From Laspinema palackyanum D2a (GTDB lineage Bacteria; Cyanobacteriota; Cyanobacteriia; Cyanobacteriales; Laspinemataceae): DNA of 64,000 nt. A program made the translations under genes and the position numbers. This document shows positions 45,803 to 57,000 of this stretch, piece after piece. The notes under the pieces are model-generated. The model had not been told where the DNA came from. It did not search any database and worked only from the letters and a program-made list of their open reading frames with translations. Location: NCBI GenBank assembly GCA_025370845.1, contig JAMXFF010000035.1:1-64000 (forward strand), given 5' to 3'. The number at the start of each line of letters is the position of its first letter. Position 1 is the stretch's first letter.

Positions 45803-46189
45803 GCTGGTTCTCCTCCAAAACAGTCCATTGAATGGTTACCCTGATTTGCGATTCATCTGATGCCCCTGATAAAATAGGCCAACGGGTGTTGGTTTTTACG
45901 GGATGAGGGAAAAATCCTATCCGTTCCTATTATATGGGGATGGGGGGGATTGAGGGGGAATTGGGGGATGGGGGAGAATGGGGGGATGGGGGAGAATTGG
46001 GGGATGGGGGAGATATAACGGGTTAACAATCCAATATATTTGGAGATGTAATAGAGAAAATGGCTAGATATTTGGGGCGATCGCCTAGGGGTGAAGCAGA
46101 TTGACAAAGGAAAATCTGTGATTGTCTCCTCCCCATTAGATAAAGAATGATTAAGATAGAAGAAGAAATCTCAAATAAACGAGTATCTA
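45803..46189. other. Intergenic region with a G-rich repeat
   Basis: About 390 bases between divergent genes, mostly unstructured except for the G-rich repeat at 45935-46013. It should carry promoters for the STAS gene and the protease gene. Confidence 0.5.
45935..46013 (+). repeat. GGGGGATGGGGGAGAAT repeat (G4-capable)
   Basis: Five or more GGGG(G)AT / GGGGGAGAAT units in a row on the plus strand, with runs of at least four G repeated close together, enough for intramolecular G-quadruplexes. The same GGGGGAGAT unit flanks the composite repeat at 11773-12085. Confidence 0.8.
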
Positions 46190-47530
46190 ATGACTTCAAC
46201 GCTTGTTAAGTTTTCCTCTCTCCCTCGTCTGAACTGCCCCAAGATCCATCGACTCCCCAATGGATTAACGATTATCGCAGAACAGATGCCAGTGGAGGCG
46301 GTGAACCTGAGCATTTGGGCAAATGTTGGTTCGGCGGTGGAATCCGATGAGATCAACGGGATGGCCCACTTTTTGGAGCACATGGTTTTTAAAGGAACCC
46401 AACGCCTGGAAAGCGGGGAGTTTGAACGCCGCATTGAGGAACGGGGTGCTGTGACAAATGCTGCTACAAGTCAGGATTATACCCACTACTATATTACCTC
46501 CGCCCCCCAGGATTTTGCCGAACTCGCTCCTTTACAAATTGATGTGGTACTCAATCCGAGTATTCCCGAGGATGGGTTTGAACGGGAAAGACTGGTGGTT
46601 TTAGAAGAAATTCGGCGATCGGAGGATAATCCCCGGCGCAGGATTTATTCGCGGGCAATGGAAACCGCTTTTGAACGATTGCCTTACCGTCGTCCGGTTT
46701 TGGGTCCCACGGAGACGATCGCCGGACTGAAGGCACAGCAGATGCGGGATTTCCACGGAACTTGGTATCAACCGCGATCGCTCACTGCGGTTGCCGTGGG
46801 TAATTTACCTGTGGAACAATTAATCGAGATTGTCGCAGAGGGGTTTGAAAAAAATGGACGTCCCGCCTTCTCTCTCAATCCAAACTGGCAAGTCGCCACC
46901 GATGACGAACAACTCATCCCTGAATCGAGTCAAGTCATCGGCGCAACGGGAGAACCCGCATTTCAAAACATCGTCCGCCGGGAATTCATCGATGACAAGC
47001 TGCAACAGGCGAGACTGGTGATGATGTGGCGTGTTCCAGGATTAACGGAATTAAACAATACTTACGCCTTGGATGCTGTCGCCTCGATTCTGGGACGGGG
47101 ACGGATGGGACGCTTAGTCCAGGATTTGCGAGAAGAAAAGGGGTTAGTTGCGGGCATTTCCGTCAGTAATAGTTCCTTTCATCATCAGGGGATTTTCACG
47201 ATTTCTGCTCACTTGCCCTCAGAAAATCTGGAGAAAGTAGAAGCGGCAATCCAGGAACATCTTCGCACCTTTCATCGAGAGGTGGTGCGGCAATCGGAAA
47301 TCGATCGCATTGTCACTCAGGTAGTAAATCGGTTTATCTTTAGTAACGAAACCCCCAGCGATCGGGCCAATCTCTATGGATATTATCACGCTCTACTCGG
47401 AGATTTAGAACCGGCATTCAACTATCCCACTCACTTACAGTCTCTCACTCCCGAAGACATCAAGCAAGCGGCATTAGACTATCTATCTGCGGATGCTTAT
47501 GGGGTGGTGACGATTAAACCGGCGCTATAA
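46190..47530 (+). CDS. M16 family zinc protease
   Basis: Processing-peptidase-type metalloprotease of 446 residues. The inverted zinc motif HFLEH lies in INGMAHFLEHMVFKGTQ (near residue 65), with the downstream Glu in LVVLEEIRRSEDNPRRR about 75 residues on. The C-terminal half is the inactive M16C domain (LILGRGRMGRLVQDLREEKGL-type block). No signal peptide, so it is likely cytosolic or thylakoid-associated. Similar proteins are near-universal in cyanobacteria. Terminated by a clear hairpin. Confidence 0.93.
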   Translation: MTSTLVKFSSLPRLNCPKIHRLPNGLTIIAEQMPVEAVNLSIWANVGSAVESDEINGMAHFLEHMVFKGTQRLESGEFERRIEERGAVTNAATSQDYTHYYITSAPQDFAELAPLQIDVVLNPSIPEDGFERERLVVLEEIRRSEDNPRRRIYSRAMETAFERLPYRRPVLGPTETIAGLKAQQMRDFHGTWYQPRSLTAVAVGNLPVEQLIEIVAEGFEKNGRPAFSLNPNWQVATDDEQLIPESSQVIGATGEPAFQNIVRREFIDDKLQQARLVMMWRVPGLTELNNTYALDAVASILGRGRMGRLVQDLREEKGLVAGISVSNSSFHHQGIFTISAHLPSENLEKVEAAIQEHLRTFHREVVRQSEIDRIVTQVVNRFIFSNETPSDRANLYGYYHALLGDLEPAFNYPTHLQSLTPEDIKQAALDYLSADAYGVVTIKPAL

Positions 47531-47552
47531 GAAATAAGGCCCAAAGGTTAGG

Positions 47553-47580
47553 AAGACGCGAATTATCGCGTCTTTTGTAT
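47553..47580 (+). terminator. Rho-independent terminator after the M16 protease gene
   Basis: AAGACGCG, loop AATTAT, CGCGTCTT followed by TTGTATTTT. Stem of eight base pairs with a T-rich tail 22 bases past the stop codon. Confidence 0.85.
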
Positions 47581-47722
47581 TTTATGGAGATTTGCGATCG
47601 CCAGACCCTTGGGCCAATCCGATGGGATATAATTGGGGGTGGTGAAACCCTAGAGAACGCTAGAGGGCGATCGCACCGTTTCTCTGTTCATCCGCTATGT
47701 CACCCTACCCCGGAAATTGAAT

Positions 47723-48505
47723 ATGGAAGCATCAAATTTAGCCCTCAAACAATTATGCAGATATTTGGCTGGTTATCAATGCGAATTGTCCGAAATCAAT
47801 AACTCCTTAATGATTGGCACGATCCAGAATGGATTGCTTGAACTCGATTATTATGTAGATGTAGACGATGAATTCTATGCAGAAATCCTAGAACTCCTCG
47901 CCTTTCCTGACTTTGCCCCCTTTCTAGGAACCCTGCGCCTATCTGCCCCTGATGAAGGCATCAACGGAACGCGATCGTGGAAATTAGAACCTTTAACCCA
48001 AGGAGAAGGAACCTATCAAAACCTCAGACTTTTAGACATTCAAAGCACCCAATCCCACCACCACAATCGCACCATTCTAGGCGACTTCGCCGAAGATGGC
48101 ATCACCGCCCGACTCCTGGATAAAATGCCCAATTTAGAACAACTCTCCATTCCCTCCGCCCCCAGTCCCGCCTTCTTTAACCGCCCCCCTCACCCCTTAA
48201 AACATCTCACCCTCCAAACCGGCTACGATACCCAAAATTTTATTTTAAACTTAGCCCAATCCACCTGCTTTAGTCAACTAAAAACCCTAGATTTCACCGA
48301 CTATTCCGAAACCTATATCCAAAATTACCAACAACACAAAACCCCAATCCCCCATTATTTCCAACTCTTTAATTCCAACGCCCTCCCCCATTTAGAAAGC
48401 CTAACCGTAAGACATTCGCTTTTAAGCGAAAAAGACACAACAGAATTAAAGAAAACCAAATTAGGAAGCCAACTAGACCTCCTAAAACTTCTCCCCAGTT
48501 CGTAG
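47723..48505 (+). CDS. Leucine-rich-repeat-like protein
   Basis: A 260-residue protein from ATG 47723 (MEASNLALKQLCRYLAGYQC). The second half shows irregular leucine-rich units: LRLLDIQSTQS, MPNLEQLSIPSAPS, HPLKHLTLQTG, QLKTLDFTD and LPHLESLTVRHSLLS, about 25-40 residues apart, so it probably makes a short curved solenoid. The final residues LLPSS and the TAG stop come from inside a dispersed repeat (48499-48522), so the natural C-terminus may have been changed. Function unknown. Confidence 0.7.
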   Translation: MEASNLALKQLCRYLAGYQCELSEINNSLMIGTIQNGLLELDYYVDVDDEFYAEILELLAFPDFAPFLGTLRLSAPDEGINGTRSWKLEPLTQGEGTYQNLRLLDIQSTQSHHHNRTILGDFAEDGITARLLDKMPNLEQLSIPSAPSPAFFNRPPHPLKHLTLQTGYDTQNFILNLAQSTCFSQLKTLDFTDYSETYIQNYQQHKTPIPHYFQLFNSNALPHLESLTVRHSLLSEKDTTELKKTKLGSQLDLLKLLPSS

Positions 48506-48522
48506 TAACGACTTCAGTCGTT
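48499..48522 (+). repeat. Dispersed CGTAGTAACGACTTCAGTCG element overlapping a stop codon
   Basis: Matches the copies at 11827-11850 (same orientation), 11973-11996, 12008-12031 and 41421-41580. The bases TCG TAG within it are the last sense codon and the stop of the leucine-rich gene. Confidence 0.85.
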
Positions 48523-48897
48523 ATCTTCTAATCCTCGGCGAAATCCCCTTCTGTGAAAATCCGTGAAATCAGTGGTTAAATGTATCCCACCCCATTTATT
48601 AGTTGGAATCCCCTAAAATCAATCTCACCTCTCTTGCTTTAACCACAGATTTCAATCGAGATGATAGAACATCCATCTCCTCACCTTAAAAACTGAGGTT
48701 AATAACCTGTAATATTTAAAATCTATTGACAAAATTTACTTTTTATGATATCAGCAACTTACCCTGCAAAGAGAAAATCCCAGCCCACTTCCCCGGAAAA
48801 AAGAGATATTTGCAGAATTCGACAATTATGATTGCCTTGTCGAGGCGTCCTTTCTATGATTAGGGAAATCCCGTGCAGTTAGTGTGAGGAAATAATC
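48506..48897. other. Intergenic region before gcvH
   Basis: About 390 bases with the decayed palindrome pair at 48551-48578 / 48638-48654 and then the gcvH leader. I looked for a glycine riboswitch and saw no convincing pair of its core motifs. AT-rich near 48715-48750. Confidence 0.5.
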
Positions 48898-49287
48898 GTG
48901 AACCTGGAATATCCTGAAGATCTCAAATACCTTGATAGCCATGAGTATGTCCGCCTAGATGGGGAAATTGCTACCATAGGGATCAGTGCCTTTGCCCTGG
49001 ATCAACTGGGGGACATCGTGTTTGTGGAACTGCCCGATATTAGTGAAGCCCTGGAAAAAGGCTCGACTTTTGGTACGATTGAGTCAGTTAAGGCAGTAGA
49101 AGACCTCTATGCCCCTATATCCGGGACGATTGTAGAACGGAATAATGAAGTGATTGAAGCCCCAGAACTGATTGGAGACGACCCTTACGGTGAAGGTTGG
49201 TTGCTGAAGGTGCGTGTTAATGACCCGGATGAACTTGAGGAAGCGATGTCCGCGAATGAATATCGCGCCCAAGTTGAAGGAGAATAG
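48898..49287 (+). CDS. gcvH: Glycine cleavage system H protein
   Basis: Lipoyl carrier shuttling the aminomethyl group between P, T and L proteins. GTG start at 48898 with GAGGAA upstream. The lipoylated lysine is Lys65 in [16 protein letters not shown]; the C-terminal [20 protein letters not shown] is typical. 129 residues, complete. gcvP follows 157 bases later on the same strand; gcvT is not in this window. Confidence 0.97.
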   Translation: MNLEYPEDLKYLDSHEYVRLDGEIATIGISAFALDQLGDIVFVELPDISEALEKGSTFGTIESVKAVEDLYAPISGTIVERNNEVIEAPELIGDDPYGEGWLLKVRVNDPDELEEAMSANEYRAQVEGE

Positions 49288-49444
49288 CTTTGGGTTTGCA
49301 CCACTGCTGTCTGAATTGCTAATATCAGCCCCCCATCCGGAACCGATATAAGAAATTTTCAGAGTCATGATGCTTCCGGTGATGTTGTAGGGGCGCACCA
49401 CGGTGCGCCCTCCCTGTTAACCCCTCTCCCCAATTCCCCAACTC

Positions 49445-52381
49445 ATGCTAAATTTCGAGACAACCGTGAACGACACAGATTTAGTCAGACAGTCTCCCCC
49501 TACTCCCGAATCTCAACCCGTCATGACGCCGGATGCCTTTGTCCACCGACACAATGGACCCTCCTCGGATGAAATTGAGCAAATGCTGCAAGAAGTCGGG
49601 TTTTCCAGTCTGGATTCCCTGATTGAGTCTACGATTCCCAGTCGGATTCGCCGCGATACCCCCCTGAATCTGCCGCAACCCCTCAGCGAAACCGCAGCAT
49701 TAACCCAACTCAAACAAATCGCCTCCCAGAATCAACTATTCCGGTCCTTCATCGGCATGGGATACCATGACTGCATCACGCCGCCCGTGATTCAGCGGAA
49801 TATTTTAGAAAATCCTGGGTGGTACACGGCATACACCCCTTACCAGGCAGAAATCGCCCAAGGACGATTGGAGGCCCTGCTTAATTTTCAAACCATGATT
49901 GTGGATTTGACGGGATTGGAAATTGCCAATGCGTCTCTGCTGGATGAGGCGACAGCAGCAGCGGAAGCGATGACCCTGAGTTATGGGTTTTGTAAAACCA
50001 AGGCAACTGCCTATTTTGTCAGTGAGGATTGTCATCCGCAAACCATTGAAGTCGTCCAAACTCGCGCTAGACCCCTAGGGATTGAGATAATTGTCGGCAA
50101 TCCTAGACAATTCACGTTCGATCGCCCGGTGTTTGGGGTGTTGTTACAATATCCGGCAACGGATGGGGCGGTTTATGACTATCGGGAATTGGTGGAACAA
50201 GCGCATACTGCTGGCGCAGTTGTCACCGTTGCCGCAGATATTTTGAGTCTGGCATTACTCACCCCTCCCGGCGAATTTGGGGCGGATATTGCCGTGGGAA
50301 GTACCCAACGATTTGGAGTCCCCTTGGGCTATGGGGGACCACACGCCGCCTATTTTGCCACCCGGGATGAATATAAACGGCAGATTCCGGGACGAATTGT
50401 GGGAGTCTCTAAAGATGTGAATGGCGATCGCGCCTTACGCTTGGCCCTCCAAACTCGCGAACAGCATATCCGTCGAGAAAAAGCAACCAGCAATATTTGC
50501 ACCGCCCAAGTCTTGTTAGCGGTGATTGCCTCCATGTATGCCGTGTATCACGGTCCCGGTGGCATTAAACGGATTGCCGAAACCGTCCATCATCTCACCG
50601 TAATTCTAGCTGCCGGATTAAACCGTCTGGGATACCATCTCGGTTCTGAACCCTTTTTTGATACATTGCGGGTGGAGTTGGGGACAAAATCCCAGTCACA
50701 ACTTCTTGCAGCAGCAGCGAATCACCAGATTAATCTCCGAATTCTGGATGAAACCACCCTGGGAATTAGTTTAGATGAAACAACAACCCTGGAAGACTTA
50801 CAGAATCTCTGGCAGATGTTCGCTAGTGGGGAACCATTGCCGTTTACGCTGGAACAATTGGCAACCGAGGTGAATAGCAGCTTTGACTCGACCTTTGCGC
50901 GAACAAGTAGCTATCTCACTCATCCGGTGTTTAATCGCTATCATTCGGAAACGGAACTGTTGCGCTACCTGCATCGCCTGGAATCCAAGGATTTATCTCT
51001 CACCACTTCGATGATTCCCTTGGGGTCTTGTACCATGAAGCTGAATGCAACAGCAGAAATGATTCCCATCACTTGGCCGGAATTTGGGAAGATTCACCCC
51101 TTTGCCCCAGTCGCCCAAACCCTAGGATATCAGATATTATTCCAGCAGTTGGAGGCAGGGTTGGCGGAAATTACCGGATTTGCCGGAATTTCTCTCCAAC
51201 CGAATGCGGGTTCCCAGGGGGAATATGCGGGATTGTTGGTGATTCGGCAGTATCACGAACATCGCGGAGAATCTCATCGCAATGTCTGTTTGATTCCGAC
51301 TTCTGCCCACGGAACAAATCCCGCAAGTGCGGTGATGTGTGGGATGAAGGTAGTTCCCGTTGCCTGTGATGAGAATGGCAATATTAATGTTGAGGACCTG
51401 AAGGCGAAGGCGCAGAAGCATTCTGAGAACTTGGCGGCGTTGATGGTGACTTATCCTTCAACTCATGGGGTATTTGAGGTGGGGATTAAGGACCTCTGCC
51501 AGGTTATCCATGATTGTGGCGGTCAGGTGTATATGGATGGGGCGAATATGAATGCCCAAGTGGGGTTATGTCGTCCCGGAGATTTTGGGGCGGATGTCTG
51601 TCACTTGAATTTACATAAAACCTTCTGTATTCCGCATGGGGGTGGTGGTCCGGGGATGGGTCCGATTGGGGTGATGCCCCATTTGGTGCCGTTTCTGCCC
51701 GGACATTCCGTGGTGAAGGTGGGCGGTAATGAGGCGATCGGGGCGGTTTCGGCGGCCCCTTGGGGAAGTGCGAGTATTCTGCCCATTTCCTGGATGTATA
51801 TGGCGATGATGGGTTCGGCAGGATTGACCGCAGCGACACAGGTGGCGATTTTGAATGCGAATTATATTGCCAAGCGGTTAGACCCTTATTATCCGGTGTT
51901 GTATAAGGGAAAAACGGGGTTGGTGGCCCATGAGTGTATTTTGGATTTGCGATCGCTGAAAAAATCCGCCGGAATTGAGGTGGAGGATATTGCCAAACGG
52001 TTGATGGATTATGGATTCCATGCGCCTACGGTTTCTTGGCCCGTAGCGGGGACAATTATGGTGGAACCGACGGAAAGTGAGTCTAAGGAAGAGTTAGACC
52101 GCTTCTGTGAGGCGATGATTGCGATTCGCGAGGAGATTCGGGCGATCGAACTGGGAACGATGGATGGGGAGAATAATCCGTTGAAGAATGCGCCGCATAC
52201 GGCAATGGTGGCGATCGCCTCGGAGTGGAATCGTCCTTATAGTCGGGAACAGGCGGTATTTCCGGCCCCTTGGACGCGAGAACACAAGTTTTGGCCCTCG
52301 GTGGGACGGATTGATAATGCTTATGGCGATCGCAATTTAGTCTGTGCTTGTTTACCAATGGAGTCCTATTCCCAGGAGTAA
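49445..52381 (+). CDS. gcvP: Glycine dehydrogenase (decarboxylating), P protein
   Basis: PLP enzyme releasing CO2 from glycine and loading the H-protein lipoate; central to photorespiratory glycine use in cyanobacteria. The 978-residue single-chain form has [49 protein letters not shown] and the PLP-lysine region [16 protein letters not shown]. Translation might begin at the internal ATG at residue 27 ([14 protein letters not shown]), since the first 26 residues are not typical. Ends at a good terminator. Confidence 0.97.
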   Translation: MLNFETTVNDTDLVRQSPPTPESQPVMTPDAFVHRHNGPSSDEIEQMLQEVGFSSLDSLIESTIPSRIRRDTPLNLPQPLSETAALTQLKQIASQNQLFRSFIGMGYHDCITPPVIQRNILENPGWYTAYTPYQAEIAQGRLEALLNFQTMIVDLTGLEIANASLLDEATAAAEAMTLSYGFCKTKATAYFVSEDCHPQTIEVVQTRARPLGIEIIVGNPRQFTFDRPVFGVLLQYPATDGAVYDYRELVEQAHTAGAVVTVAADILSLALLTPPGEFGADIAVGSTQRFGVPLGYGGPHAAYFATRDEYKRQIPGRIVGVSKDVNGDRALRLALQTREQHIRREKATSNICTAQVLLAVIASMYAVYHGPGGIKRIAETVHHLTVILAAGLNRLGYHLGSEPFFDTLRVELGTKSQSQLLAAAANHQINLRILDETTLGISLDETTTLEDLQNLWQMFASGEPLPFTLEQLATEVNSSFDSTFARTSSYLTHPVFNRYHSETELLRYLHRLESKDLSLTTSMIPLGSCTMKLNATAEMIPITWPEFGKIHPFAPVAQTLGYQILFQQLEAGLAEITGFAGISLQPNAGSQGEYAGLLVIRQYHEHRGESHRNVCLIPTSAHGTNPASAVMCGMKVVPVACDENGNINVEDLKAKAQKHSENLAALMVTYPSTHGVFEVGIKDLCQVIHDCGGQVYMDGANMNAQVGLCRPGDFGADVCHLNLHKTFCIPHGGGGPGMGPIGVMPHLVPFLPGHSVVKVGGNEAIGAVSAAPWGSASILPISWMYMAMMGSAGLTAATQVAILNANYIAKRLDPYYPVLYKGKTGLVAHECILDLRSLKKSAGIEVEDIAKRLMDYGFHAPTVSWPVAGTIMVEPTESESKEELDRFCEAMIAIREEIRAIELGTMDGENNPLKNAPHTAMVAIASEWNRPYSREQAVFPAPWTREHKFWPSVGRIDNAYGDRNLVCACLPMESYSQE

Positions 52382-54055
52382 TTTCAGGGAATGGGAAATT
52401 GAGGGAGAGGATGGGTGCGATCGCATCCTTTTTTTCTGAGTAATTTTCTCTGATGAGGATTAAAACTATCTGGAAAAAGCCGGGATTTTTTACCTAGAAT
52501 TTTCTCTAATGGAGATTTAAACCCGGGTCAATTGGAGTGATTTTCAAGATGGGTGTTGAGAGGGAGGAAGTGGCGATCGCCTCGGGTTACCGATATCGAA
52601 TAGGGGCAAAAATCGAGCAGTTACAACTGGACCCACAACCAGTGCTACAGAATGCGCTTATTTCTCTCAACCGTGAGACGGGGCCATTTTGGCAGTCGGC
52701 AATCGATGAAACCCTTTCTCCCTCTGAACTAAAACAGAAACCTTCCACATTTTTTCCCGGTACCCGGAAAATAGGGAACCCATCCCCCAAGGGAGACGTC
52801 TCAATTTCGGAAGTGACTAAAAATCCGATTTAAGCCATCCCTCTAGTTATTGCACTTATTAAATGTACTTATTTCAAGTTAAAATCGAATCCCTGACTCC
52901 CTAGATGATTGATTTCTGCCCTAATCTGGAAAAAATCGCTTTTCACAAACTTGTAACTGTATTAGAGGGACTTAAGTGAACTTCACTTAGAAAGTATTTA
53001 AAGGAGTAAATGAGGAGGTGGTGGACAAGAATTAGAAAGGAAAAACCCGGCCAATTTTCTCTCCTTACCCAACTTTATAGGCAGATTTTTTAAAGAATTA
53101 CCCCATGATATCTCTTTTAAAATTTTAGTTCCCAATTTTATTTAATTTTTTTCTGTCATAATTCTCTTAAAAAATATTTAACAATAACCGAAATTTATTC
53201 AAATTGCTAAACCCCTTAATTAAAGGCAATTTTCGGGATAAGAGATTAATTTCTGCAGACCCTTGGCAAAATTTTTCACCGCCCCTCTCTCTTAAAGCAG
53301 GAGAATCGGTGGGAACTTATTCCCTAGGATGCAAGGGGTCTAAATTCTTATGGATTATTAACCTTTAAGTGAAATCAATATTTCCCCTAATTATAACCTG
53401 GAACTCTCTGCTAGAGACAGTCTCAGGCGAATAAGGAGGGGAGATATCACGTTTTATTATTCAAATAATGTACTGAAATTTTCAGCGATTTACTTAATGT
53501 TCATGGCTGGATTAAACTTACAACAAAAAAATAAAAATCCGCAAAAATACGGAAGCCAACTGATTCTCATATTGGGTAAGGTAAAACGTAGGTTCTCCAA
53601 GTCCCTAAAGGTTCCGGGATTTAAGTTTAATCCGATGGCGCTTGCCCAGAAAATAAATTTAAACCCTCGGAAACATTCCCGGAACAATCAAGTCTAACCA
53701 CTTAACCGGAACATCCGGGATTTGGCAAATGTCAAGGAAGGGAACAAGAAAAATCAAAATCTGGTCTTTCCTTGATGTACCGCTTTATAAGCAGATAAGT
53801 CAAGATACAACCCGGGGTGTTTAAACGTGGACATCACTATTAAATTAGGAAATTCCCAAGTTCAAATTAAGGATGATGCTCAAGATGTCCTCAGACAATC
53901 TAAGCGAACGAATAAACATTCTAAATCAGGGAATCCCTACCTCTTATAGGGAGCATCTATAGCGAAATCAGTCCCGGAAACGGGAAACCGGGCTTTCCGT
54001 TTCCACCGACGCAGTTCCTTGACTCTTATTGACTCTCAAACACTGGAGATCTTTT
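52382..54055. other. AT-rich, gene-free leader of the giant repeat gene
   Basis: About 1.67 kb. Much of 52840-53480 is strikingly AT-rich compared with the rest of the window. Weak open frames (52537-52833, 53497-53697) have no support. A 40-codon GTG frame at 53827-53949 (MDITIKLGNSQVQIKDDAQD onward, ending in TAG) is possible. A hairpin at 53976-54004 (GGAAACGGGAAA / TTTCCGTTTCC, one bulge) lies about 50 bases before the start of the giant gene and may be part of its 5' leader. Confidence 0.6.
52408..52435 (+). terminator. Terminator after gcvP
   Basis: AGGATG ... CATCCT with the inner palindrome TGCGATCGCA, followed by seven T. Starts 27 bases after the gcvP stop. Confidence 0.75.
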
Positions 54056-57000
54056 ATGTGGACCCAACAAGAATTAATCGACCAAGTAAACGGCACCACC
54101 ACTAACGCAGAAGCCGCAGCAACCACTGATGGGACCGTCGTGGTAACCGTTACTGAAACACCCAAGGACGAAGCAGCCGCAACGGAACCAACTGTGGCCA
54201 CAACGGATGGGACTCCTAAAGAACCTGTAACGGAAGAAACCACAGCACAGAAGACAGCCGACGGAACAACCTCACCAGATGGGACCGTTACGACTACTGT
54301 TGTGGAAGAGGGTGACCCAGCCGAAGTCACGGTCACGGATGAGGACATGATGACCACAACTGCTGTTGTGGAAGATGCCACCCCAGCCGATGCCACCACA
54401 GAATCTGGCACCTTGCCCGAAGGTGACCCGATCGCAACCACTGCCATTCCCGCAGAAGGGACCGAAGGTGAAGCCACCCCAGAAGATGGCACCGACACCG
54501 CAGGGGAAGAGATGGTGGAAACCACTGCCATGACGGAAGAAGAAATGGCAGAAGCCGAAGCCGTCCAAGAAATAGAAGAGTCCGGCATATTTGATGAAGT
54601 CCACTATCTGGCCACCAATAGCGACGTATTAGAAGCCGTCCAGCGCGGAGAAACCACTGCGATTCGCCACTTCGCCCAACATGGGATGAAAGAACTCCGC
54701 AGTTTCAACGCCTTTATCGACATCAAAGGCTACGTTGCAAATAACACAGACGTTGAAGAAGCCGTCGAAAAAGGCGAGTTCACTGCGTTCAGTCACTTTA
54801 AGCGCCACGGCCAGTTTGAGAAACGGTTCGCCCATGCCTTGTTCAAAGCGGAAGAATACGAAGCCTTCCATCCAGACGTTCAGCAAGCCGTTGCCGAGGG
54901 TAAAATCACCTCTTGGGGTCACTTCCTACAGTTTGGCTGGAAAGAAAACCGCCAGTTTAGCTCATTCTTCAATTCTGCATATTATCTTCAGGCAAATGAA
55001 GATGTTGCAGAAGCTGTAGCCGCAGGTCAAACTACAGCGATCAAACATCTGTTTCAATTTGGCCTGAAAGAGATGCGTAAGATCCACCCCTTGATCGACC
55101 TCAAAGTGGTTGCCGAAGCCAACAGCGAGAATATTAAGAGCTTTTTCAACGTGGGTGAACTCTCCTCCGTCAGCGGATTCGAGCTCATCTCTTACGCCAT
55201 CAATGTTGCTTTCAAGCAAGGATTCAAAACCTCTGAATCCTTCAGTTTCAGCAGCCTGGAATCTCTCTTTGGTTCCCAGTTGACGAGCATTTTCAAGGTG
55301 GGCAGCTTCTCAGAAATCAGCATCGAGCAACTGTTCGCCTTCTTCGGTAGCGCTGAAGGCCAGGAACTCTTAGGTAGTGCTGGTGGCGATGACCTCAGTG
55401 ATGGCAGCGGCAGCAACCTCAGTGGCAGCGGTGGCCTCAGCGGTGGTAGCGAAGACCTGGATGGAGAGGATGAGGGAGATGACGCCCAAGAGGGATCCGG
55501 TCCCAAAATCGTCTTTAATATCATCGGTGCCGGTCCGGGTATTCCCAGCACTAATAACAGCAGCGGCGAAACCCCTGATGACCCCACAGGCGAAACTCCA
55601 GAAGACCCAACCAGTCCAGCACCAGCACCAGCTCCGACTGCGTTATTCAACGTTCAATACATTGTCAAGAACAACCTAGAGGCACTCCGCGCACAGTTTG
55701 CCAGCTTTGATTTCAACAATTTGACGGCAGAACAGGCCGCACAAATCCAACAATACGCGGCGGAAGAAGGATTGAATCCTTCCCCCTTCGTCAACTTGAG
55801 CTACTTCCAGTCTGCGGTCAAGACCCAAGTTGAGACCAAACTCCTAGAGCAAGGGATGACCACAGAGCAAATCTCCAGCCTGAGCTTACAAGAGTTGCTG
55901 GAAAAATCCCTGGAACTCGGATTTAGCCCATCTCCCTTAATCGATTTGTCTTTCTTCAAATCGTCCAACAGCGTTGAACTGACGAAACTGTCGGCTAAAC
56001 TCGGAGTAGATATCTCCAGCTTCACCAACAAGGAACTGTTTGAGTTCATCGTGCAAGAAGGTATCGAAGCCGGTTTAAATCCGTCTCCGTTCTTTAGTGT
56101 TGGCTACATCAAGAAACTTTACATCGAAAGCATTCGCGAGTTTTACAGCCGCGAGAGTATCTCGGAACTGGAAACCCCTGAAGTTTTGGATCATGTCTTC
56201 AGCAGCGGTAACTTCGTCCTAGATCTCAACTACTATCGCGCCACCTATACCGTAGAACTCGATGCCTACGCCAAAGAATTGTTAGGTGACGAGGCGGCAA
56301 CCGGGGAAGACCTCAGCGACGATCAGGTAAAAGCTTATGCCTTTGGCGAAGGGAAGGATGCCGGTTTACAGACTTCTGCGTTCGATATCGAAGGCTTCAG
56401 CGTAGAATTTGAGGCACAACTGAAGACGTTCTACAGTGTAGAGTCAGTTGAAACCCTCAGCGAGCATCAAATTTACAGCTTCATGGTCACCGAGGCGATC
56501 GCCCAAGGACTCAATGTTAGCGAATTTATTGATGTCTCCTACTATCAAAGCACCTTCGAGGCGGCCCTCGTTGCCACCTTTGAACTCACCGCGATTACTG
56601 AAATCACCGCAGAACAAGTGGTCAGTTTCATGTTCGGTGATGCTGCTCCCTTCGTAGATTCGGACTACTTTAAACTGAAATACGGTGAACAAATCACCGC
56701 TGACGGCACCGCCGTTAAAGACCTCAGTGGCAAAGAACTCCAGTTCTACATCTTCAGCGAAGGTTGGGAAGCCGGATACACCAGTCTGTCTGCCTTCAAC
56801 CTAGAAGCGATTACCGCTGACGCCACGATTTCCAGCCAACTCCTGGCCTTCTACGGTGCTGCCTCCATCGAAGAAGTTACTTCCTCCCAAATTGTCAGCT
56901 ACATGACTGAGGGAGCCTGGAAAATGGGCATCGACCTATCTGCGTTCGTTGCGGCAGAAGATATCGAACTTTATCGTGACCAAAATGCTGCGCTGCTGGC

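Noticed and set aside
45853..46107. Pro/Ile/Phe-rich 84-codon frame
   Set aside because: Complement of the G-rich repeat; low complexity and no start context.
47575..47802. 75-codon frame after the protease
   Set aside because: Begins in the terminator tail and overlaps the leucine-rich gene in another frame.
48506..48897. Glycine riboswitch before gcvH
   Set aside because: The expected pair of conserved glycine-binding cores was not found.
52537..52833. 98-codon plus-strand frame after gcvP
   Set aside because: Follows a terminator, no ribosome binding site, no recognisable family, composition resembles non-coding flank.
53497..53697. 66-codon Lys/Asn-rich frame in the AT-rich leader
   Set aside because: Overlaps an open frame on the opposite strand and has no start signals.
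53968..54604. Ser/Val-rich 206- and 110-codon minus-strand frames
   Set aside because: Complement of the Thr/Ala/Glu-rich start of the giant gene; low-complexity shadow.
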